Shown here: one piece after another, positions 15,037 to 18,732 of the stretch | Layout of the letters: each line of letters begins with the position of its first letter | How positions within the stretch are numbered: the stretch's first letter is position 1 | NCBI GenBank assembly: GCA_946629475.1 | Contig: CAMOXX010000027.1 | Coordinates: 1-18,732 of the forward strand | Direction of reading: 5' to 3' | Length of the DNA: 18,732 nt | DNA from: an uncultured Blautia sp. | GTDB taxonomy: Bacteria > Bacillota > Clostridia > Lachnospirales > Lachnospiraceae | Translations under genes and position numbers: made by a program | Notes under the pieces: model-generated | Told to the model about the DNA's origin: nothing | What the model saw: only the letters and a program-made list of their open reading frames with translations | Databases searched by the model: none

Positions 15037-15065
15037 TTGCCTTTTCTTAAAAACAATGCTACAAT
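15037..15065 (+). promoter_or_regulatory. Promoter of the small membrane protein
   Basis: TTGCCT (15037-15042), a 17-base spacer and TACAAT (15060-15065). The start is predicted near 15072, giving a leader of about 37 bases that contains AGGAGG. Confidence 0.75.
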
Positions 15066-15108
15066 AAGGGCCATGCAGTAAATCACCAGTCAAATGAGGA
15101 GGATTATT

Positions 15109-15552
15109 ATGAGTACAGTAACAATCGTCCTTCTGGTTATTCTGGTCGTTCTTATCGGGGTGCTTATCGCACTTTACTTTTTTGGTAAGAAGACCCAGAA
15201 AAAGCAGGAGGAACAGCAGGCCCAGATCGAACAGACAAAGCAGACGGTTTCCATGCTCGTCATCGACAAGAAGCGGATGCCTATCAAAGAGTCGGGGCTT
15301 CCTCAGATGGTGATAGACCAGGTTCCCCGCCTCATGAGAAGGCAGAAGCTCCCGATCGTCAAAGCCAAAATCGGACCCAGGATCCAGATTCTGATCGCGG
15401 ACGAAAAAGTCTTTGACCTGATTCCCGTCAAGAAAGAAATCAAGGCGGAGGTCAGCGGACTCTATATCGTGGGTGTCAAGGGAATCCGCGGCAACCTGGA
15501 AAAGCCGGCCGAAAAGAAAAAGGGCTTTTTCAAGCGCCTTTTCAATCGCTGA
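15109..15552 (+). CDS. Small single-span membrane-anchored protein of unknown function
   Basis: This 147-residue protein is not recognised as a named family. Residues 3-25 are a strongly hydrophobic transmembrane segment (TIVLLVILVVLIGVLIALYF). A charged KK/EEQQ stretch of about 20 residues, probably helical, follows, and then a soluble domain (about 46-130) rich in alternating Val/Ile and Lys (LPIVKAKIGPRIQILIADE, GLYIVGVKGIRG). The end is basic (KKKGFFKRLFNR). The layout of one N-terminal span plus a positive cytoplasmic part loosely recalls YajC, but the sequence is not YajC. The start is the ATG at 15109, six bases after AGGAGG (15097-15102); an in-frame ATG at 15094 lies too early for that site. 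It is transcribed alone, divergent from the deacetylase run and convergent with the DUF1934 gene. Confidence 0.85.
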   Translation: MSTVTIVLLVILVVLIGVLIALYFFGKKTQKKQEEQQAQIEQTKQTVSMLVIDKKRMPIKESGLPQMVIDQVPRLMRRQKLPIVKAKIGPRIQILIADEKVFDLIPVKKEIKAEVSGLYIVGVKGIRGNLEKPAEKKKGFFKRLFNR

Positions 15553-15561
15553 CGCGTCAGC
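15548..15561. repeat. Perfect 14-bp palindrome between convergent genes
   Basis: GCTGACGCGTCAGC covers the stop codon of the small membrane protein and lies in the 21-base gap before the convergent DUF1934 stop. As RNA it gives a 5-bp stem with loop CGCG in either direction. It could act as a minimal bidirectional 3-prime structure, but there is no T-run. Confidence 0.4.
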
Positions 15562-15573
15562 AGGAAGGAAATC

Positions 15574-16020
15574 CTACAATGTAAAACCCGGTGCATTCTT
15601 CGACTGCACCCTGTAAGTCAGGAAGCAGTCAGCCACGTGCTCATTATTCATCTCGAGGGAGTACTCGATGCGGGCATTCAGGCTGTCTGTCTCCTCTTCC
15701 ACTTTTGTCATGGTGGCCGCTATACCCATCCGGATCGTACCGAACGGAGTCGTATAGCAGGCCATATTTTTTTTGCCCTTTTCAAAAACCATATGAACAT
15801 TAACCAGACCCTTTTTCCGCACCTCCATAGAGCTGTCAGACAGCTTCACATAGTTGACGGTCGGCACCCCGGTTTCATCCAGCACCTCCTCATAACGAAG
15901 ATAATGGCTTCCGTTTTTGAAATAGTAGCTGCCCGGCACGATCACCTCGATCGGCTGGGCAGCACCTTCCTCATCCATCGACTGCAGGCCCGCAATATGG
16001 ATCAGCACGTCCTTATTCAT
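15574..16020 (-). CDS. DUF1934 (YwiB-like) calycin-type beta-barrel protein
   Basis: This 148-residue cytoplasmic protein matches the DUF1934/YwiB family. It begins with VLIHIAGLQ, has GSYYFKNGSHYLRYEE near residues 30-45, then VKLSDSSMEVRKKG, and TPFGTIRMGIAATMTKV around 91-107, and ends in paired strands (ARIEYSLEMNNEHVADCFL). The family forms a small lipocalin-like barrel with no established reaction. GGAGG lies nine bases before the ATG at 16020. It follows murI by 27 bases and is the last gene of the ispE-murI group, so a link to wall-precursor metabolism is possible but based only on position. Confidence 0.85.
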   Translation of the reverse strand: MNKDVLIHIAGLQSMDEEGAAQPIEVIVPGSYYFKNGSHYLRYEEVLDETGVPTVNYVKLSDSSMEVRKKGLVNVHMVFEKGKKNMACYTTPFGTIRMGIAATMTKVEEETDSLNARIEYSLEMNNEHVADCFLTYRVQSKNAPGFTL

Positions 16021-16047
16021 GTTCTTTCTCCTCCAGATTGTATCTGC

Positions 16048-16917
16048 TCAGCACCAGGTGCTCTGCCCTGTGCTGAACAGCAGCTCCAGATCCACCTTTC
16101 GGGTCATCTCAACATTGTAAGGGAGGATGGAATTCGCAAATTTCTTGAATTCCTCCGCCAGGTCGCTTACGAAAAAGCGGTAGGGGAATTCCTCCGTATC
16201 AGCTGATGAGCACAGCATATTCCGGTCCTCCAGAAGCTGCTTCAGCTCCAGGGCAGTCTCGTAAGCCGGGTTGACAAGCCGGACATGACTCCCCATGACC
16301 CGGCCGATCAGGTTCCGGAGAAGCGGATAATGGGTACAGCCGAGGATCAGGGTATCGATATCCTTTTCCTTTAGAGAATCAAGATAGCGGTGCGCCACTG
16401 CCTCGGTGACGGGATCATCAAGCCATCCCTCTTCCGCCAGTGGTACAAAGAGCGGACATGCCTTTCCGATTACTTCGATCTCCGGATCCAGCCTGTGCAG
16501 GTGCTCCGCATGGATCCCGCTGCTGATCGTCCCCACCGTCCCGATGACTCCGACACGGTGATTCTTCGTCACGGAGGCCGCAACCGCGGCTCCCGCGTCG
16601 ATGACGCCGATAACAGGGATGTTGATCTCTTTTTTAATGGTTTCCAGCGCAAAGGCGCTGGCTGTATTACAGGCGATCACGATCGCTTTTACATCCTGCC
16701 GGATCAGAAAGCGGGTGATCTGGCGGGAAAAGCGAATGATGGTCTCCTTCGATTTGTTTCCGTAGGGCAGCCTCGCGGTGTCCCCAAAATAGACAATTTT
16801 CTCAGATGGAAGGTTCCGCATGATCTCCCGCGCAACGGTCAGTCCTCCGATACCGGAGTCAAACACGCCGATCGGAGCCTCCCTCCTGCATTCCATATTC
16901 TCAGTAAACGTATTCAT
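16048..16917 (-). CDS. murI: Glutamate racemase MurI
   Basis: This 289-residue enzyme interconverts L- and D-glutamate to supply the second residue of the peptidoglycan stem peptide. Family motifs: GVFDSGIGGLTVAR (17-30), VYFGDTARLPYG (42-53), catalytic Cys83 in IACNTAS, and catalytic Cys194 in LGCTHYPLL. The C-terminal segment PYRFFVSDLAEEFKKFA (245-261) is of a kind seen in clostridial homologues. ATG 16917 follows AGAGGA, starting eight bases after the ispE stop; an internal ATG at 16896 is less likely because it lacks this site. The gene is intact and probably translated from the ispE message. Confidence 0.97.
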   Translation of the reverse strand: MNTFTENMECRREAPIGVFDSGIGGLTVAREIMRNLPSEKIVYFGDTARLPYGNKSKETIIRFSRQITRFLIRQDVKAIVIACNTASAFALETIKKEINIPVIGVIDAGAAVAASVTKNHRVGVIGTVGTISSGIHAEHLHRLDPEIEVIGKACPLFVPLAEEGWLDDPVTEAVAHRYLDSLKEKDIDTLILGCTHYPLLRNLIGRVMGSHVRLVNPAYETALELKQLLEDRNMLCSSADTEEFPYRFFVSDLAEEFKKFANSILPYNVEMTRKVDLELLFSTGQSTWC

Positions 16918-16925
16918 AATTCCTC

Positions 16926-17786
16926 TTATGCAACCCGGAACACCCTGGTAAGATGTACCGTTCTGGCTTTTCTGCTCTCTCTGAGAGCTGCCGCTGCTTT
17001 CTCAGCCTCTCCTTTTTTTTCAAAAATGCCGAATACGGTCGGCCCGCTTCCGCTCATGATCGCGTTCATCGCCCCGTGCCGGCAAAGAAGCTCCGCGATT
17101 TCGGTGATGACCGGGTACTTCCGGGCAATTCCGGGCTCGAAGACATTTTTCATGCGGCTGGTGATCCCGTAAAGATCTCCCTTTTGAATGCATTCTATCA
17201 TGCCATCAATATCCGGCCTTGCTGTAATACTGTCGGTATTGAGCGATTCATAGGCAGTTTTCGTTGAAACATTGACCGCCGGCTTACCGACAACGACATG
17301 GCAGCCCGGAACAGACGGCAATCGGGTAAGCTTTTCACCGATCCCCTCCGCCAGAGCCGTTCCCCGCATTACGCAGTACGGAACATCAGCCCCGAGAATC
17401 ACCCCGCGTTCCATCAGTTCCTCCGTCGAGAGGCCCAGGCCGAAAAGACGGTTGACTCCGACCAGCACTGCGGCAGCGTCAGAGCTTCCGCCAGCCAGCC
17501 CGGCTGTCACGGGAATATATTTTTCAAGATCTATCTTCAGTCCGTCCCGGATCCCGAATTCCTGCATCAGAAGCTCCGCGGCACGCCAGGCCAGATTGCG
17601 GCTGTCCGTCGGAATATAGGCCAGATTCGTCCGGAGTTCGATCCCCGGCTCTTTTTTTATTTCCAGGTTCAGGTCATCATACATGCTGATCGTCTGCATA
17701 ATCATGCGTACATCATGATATCCATCCGGACGCTTTCCGAGCACATCCAGTGCCAGATTAATCTTTGCAAGTGCATGTAAACGCAT
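16926..17786 (-). CDS. ispE: 4-diphosphocytidyl-2-C-methyl-D-erythritol kinase IspE
   Basis: This 286-residue GHMP kinase phosphorylates CDP-methylerythritol in the non-mevalonate isoprenoid pathway. Diagnostic segments are AKINLALDVLGKRPDGYHDV (7-26) with active-site Lys8, the ATP loop PVTAGLAGGSSDAAA (92-106), GADVPYC (132-138) with catalytic Asp134, and AIMSGSGPTVFGIF (242-255). The length is normal. The start at ATG 17786 has GGGGGTG five bases ahead. It is the first gene of ispE-murI-DUF1934 and diverges from plsC. Isoprenoid supply (undecaprenyl carrier) and D-glutamate supply both feed wall synthesis. Confidence 0.97.
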   Translation of the reverse strand: MRLHALAKINLALDVLGKRPDGYHDVRMIMQTISMYDDLNLEIKKEPGIELRTNLAYIPTDSRNLAWRAAELLMQEFGIRDGLKIDLEKYIPVTAGLAGGSSDAAAVLVGVNRLFGLGLSTEELMERGVILGADVPYCVMRGTALAEGIGEKLTRLPSVPGCHVVVGKPAVNVSTKTAYESLNTDSITARPDIDGMIECIQKGDLYGITSRMKNVFEPGIARKYPVITEIAELLCRHGAMNAIMSGSGPTVFGIFEKKGEAEKAAAALRESRKARTVHLTRVFRVA

Positions 17787-17804
17787 TATGTCACCCCCGA
17801 ACTC

Positions 17805-17833
17805 ATCATAACCTGTTCATTCACAAAAGTAAA
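17805..17833 (-). promoter_or_regulatory. Candidate ispE promoter
   Basis: On the minus strand TTTACT (17828-17833), 17 bases and TATGAT (17805-17810). The leader would be only about 12 bases, just enough for the GGGGGTG ribosome site, so the call is tentative. Confidence 0.5.
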
Positions 17834-17841
17834 TAGGTTAT
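17808..17841. promoter_or_regulatory. Inverted repeat in the ispE-plsC divergent region
   Basis: ATAACCT (17808-17814) and AGGTTAT (17835-17841) are perfect 7-bp arms 20 bases apart. The left arm overlaps the candidate ispE -10 and the right arm lies four bases before the plsC -35. A regulator spanning both could control the two directions. No family is assigned. Confidence 0.3.
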
Positions 17842-17844
17842 CTC

Positions 17845-17873
17845 TTGCTCAAACACTCTTTCTCTGGTATGAT
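17845..17873 (+). promoter_or_regulatory. Promoter of plsC
   Basis: TTGCTC (17845-17850), a 17-base spacer and TATGAT (17868-17873). Transcription should begin near 17880, leaving a leader of about 100 bases. Confidence 0.7.
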
Positions 17874-17911
17874 GATTGCATTCCTGATATTCCTGCAAAT
17901 GAAGCGGTTCA

Positions 17912-17938
17912 GTATCTGTTCAGTACCTTCACAGATAC
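17912..17938 (+). other. Leader hairpin upstream of plsC
   Basis: GTATCTGT and ACAGATAC form a perfect 8-bp stem around an 11-base loop, about 40 bases before the plsC start. Downstream, CAATCGT is repeated in tandem at 17945 and 17952, followed by CAAT. No known riboswitch is recognised. Confidence 0.45.
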
Positions 17939-17978
17939 GCTGTTCAATCGTCAATCGTCAATGATGGAGAGTGTCTGT

Positions 17979-18719
17979 ATGATTCGTTTTATTATAGTTT
18001 GTATCATTGTTGCCTTATATCTGATTCTCACACTGCCGGCAATTCCCGTTCTTTACCTGATCGGTAAAAAATGGCCGCACGCGAAGGACATCGCTTCGCT
18101 CAGGATGATCCAGGCCGTGTTCCGCCTGATCCTTTTCGTGAGCGGCGTTAAGCTCGATATCAAAGGGGAGGAGAACGTTCCCCGGGACAGAGGAGTTCTT
18201 TATATCGGCAACCATCGGAGCTATTATGATATTCTGATCACGTGCACCCGCTTCCCGGATGTCACAGGATTCGTAGCTAAAAAAGAGATGGACCGCTATC
18301 CGGTTTTCAATGTGTGGATGCGGTATATCCGCTGTCTGTTCCTGGACCGCAGCGACCTGCGTCAGGGAATGGAAACCATTAAAACCGCCACCGAAATGGT
18401 AAAGAACGGAGTTTCGGTCTTCATTTTTCCCGAGGGAACCCGGAACAAAGCTGAGAATGAGCTGGACATGATGGAATTCCACGAAGGAAGCTTCCGCGTG
18501 GCAACCCGGTCAGGCTGTCCGATCGTCCCGGTCGTCCTCCACAACACACAGGAAATTTTCGAAGCCCACCTGCCGAAGATCCGCCCGACCCACGTAACCG
18601 TGGAGTACCTGCCGCCCATAGACCCAGGAACCCTGACCAGAGAAGAGCAGAAGCATATCGGAGCGGCCGTGCGCGGGATGATATATAAGAGGCTGGAGGG
18701 AATACAGCCCGCTGAGTAG
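17979..18719 (+). CDS. plsC: 1-acyl-sn-glycerol-3-phosphate acyltransferase (PlsC family)
   Basis: This 246-residue membrane-bound acyltransferase probably acylates lysophosphatidic acid to phosphatidic acid in phospholipid synthesis. An N-terminal hydrophobic segment (about 2-28) anchors it. The catalytic HX4D motif is NHRSYYD (His79, Asp84). FVAKKEM (98-104), FLDRSD (121-126) and the phosphate-binding FPEGTRN (150-156) follow, then PIVPVVLHN (181-189). The start is taken at ATG 17979, with GGAG nine bases ahead; ATGs at 17961 and 17964 lack a site and overlap the CAATCGT repeats. Its own promoter lies at 17845-17873. The family contains many paralogues, so the exact acceptor is not certain. 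Confidence 0.92.
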   Translation: MIRFIIVCIIVALYLILTLPAIPVLYLIGKKWPHAKDIASLRMIQAVFRLILFVSGVKLDIKGEENVPRDRGVLYIGNHRSYYDILITCTRFPDVTGFVAKKEMDRYPVFNVWMRYIRCLFLDRSDLRQGMETIKTATEMVKNGVSVFIFPEGTRNKAENELDMMEFHEGSFRVATRSGCPIVPVVLHNTQEIFEAHLPKIRPTHVTVEYLPPIDPGTLTREEQKHIGAAVRGMIYKRLEGIQPAE

Positions 18720-18732
18720 TTGTGGGGAATCC

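Overview
The window looks like chromosomal DNA of an anaerobic Gram-positive Clostridia member, most likely a Lachnospiraceae-type genome. The evidence is the pth-mfd-foldase lipoprotein order, strong AGGAGG ribosome sites, Lachnospiraceae-like protein sequences, the non-mevalonate gene ispE and moderate GC. The species cannot be named from sequence alone. I see no phage, IS element, CRISPR, tRNA or rRNA. Most genes are on the minus strand.

Reading along the minus strand there are three groups. (1) 17786 to 15574: ispE, murI and a DUF1934 protein, for isoprenoid and peptidoglycan precursor supply. (2) 14946 to 7567: a variant polysaccharide-deacetylase lipoprotein, an exported trigger-factor-like prolyl isomerase, a membrane-anchored NodB deacetylase with a cell-wall-repeat-like segment, a cytoplasmic GH13 alpha-glucan hydrolase with a TTG start, and glgB. 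This run follows a good promoter in the 14947-15108 divergent region and ends at tandem hairpins before 7475. (3) 7392 to 1265: two adjacent CobW/COG0523-type P-loop GTPases, pth and mfd, tightly packed or overlapping. A foldase lipoprotein follows after 254 bases, starts at 1010 and runs off the left edge. Two plus-strand genes, a small membrane-anchored protein of unknown function (15109) and plsC (17979), face away from the operons and each has a convincing promoter.

The most unusual part is the GTPase pair. The first carries the COG0523 CxCC metal motif and a run of ten 9-residue His/Asp/Glu units plus a His-rich end (about 65 His), encoded by a 27-nt repeat. The second has a P-loop domain without CxCC, joined to a C-terminal domain resembling the DUF1980/YcgQ (TIGR03943) family. 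In Bacillus subtilis, YciC (COG0523) and YcgR-YcgQ both belong to the Zur zinc regulon, so a zinc or other transition-metal role is the leading inference. The second theme is export folding. A trigger factor that has exchanged its ribosome-binding domain for a signal peptide lies between two deacetylases. It and the SurA/PrsA-like lipoprotein both carry long Glu/Ala repeat tracts, and the neighbouring deacetylase ends in a D/E/S/Y tail.

Start sites were set by ribosome-binding sites and family N-termini. Several are shorter than the longest possible reading frame: pth, the first GTPase, glgB, the small membrane protein and plsC.
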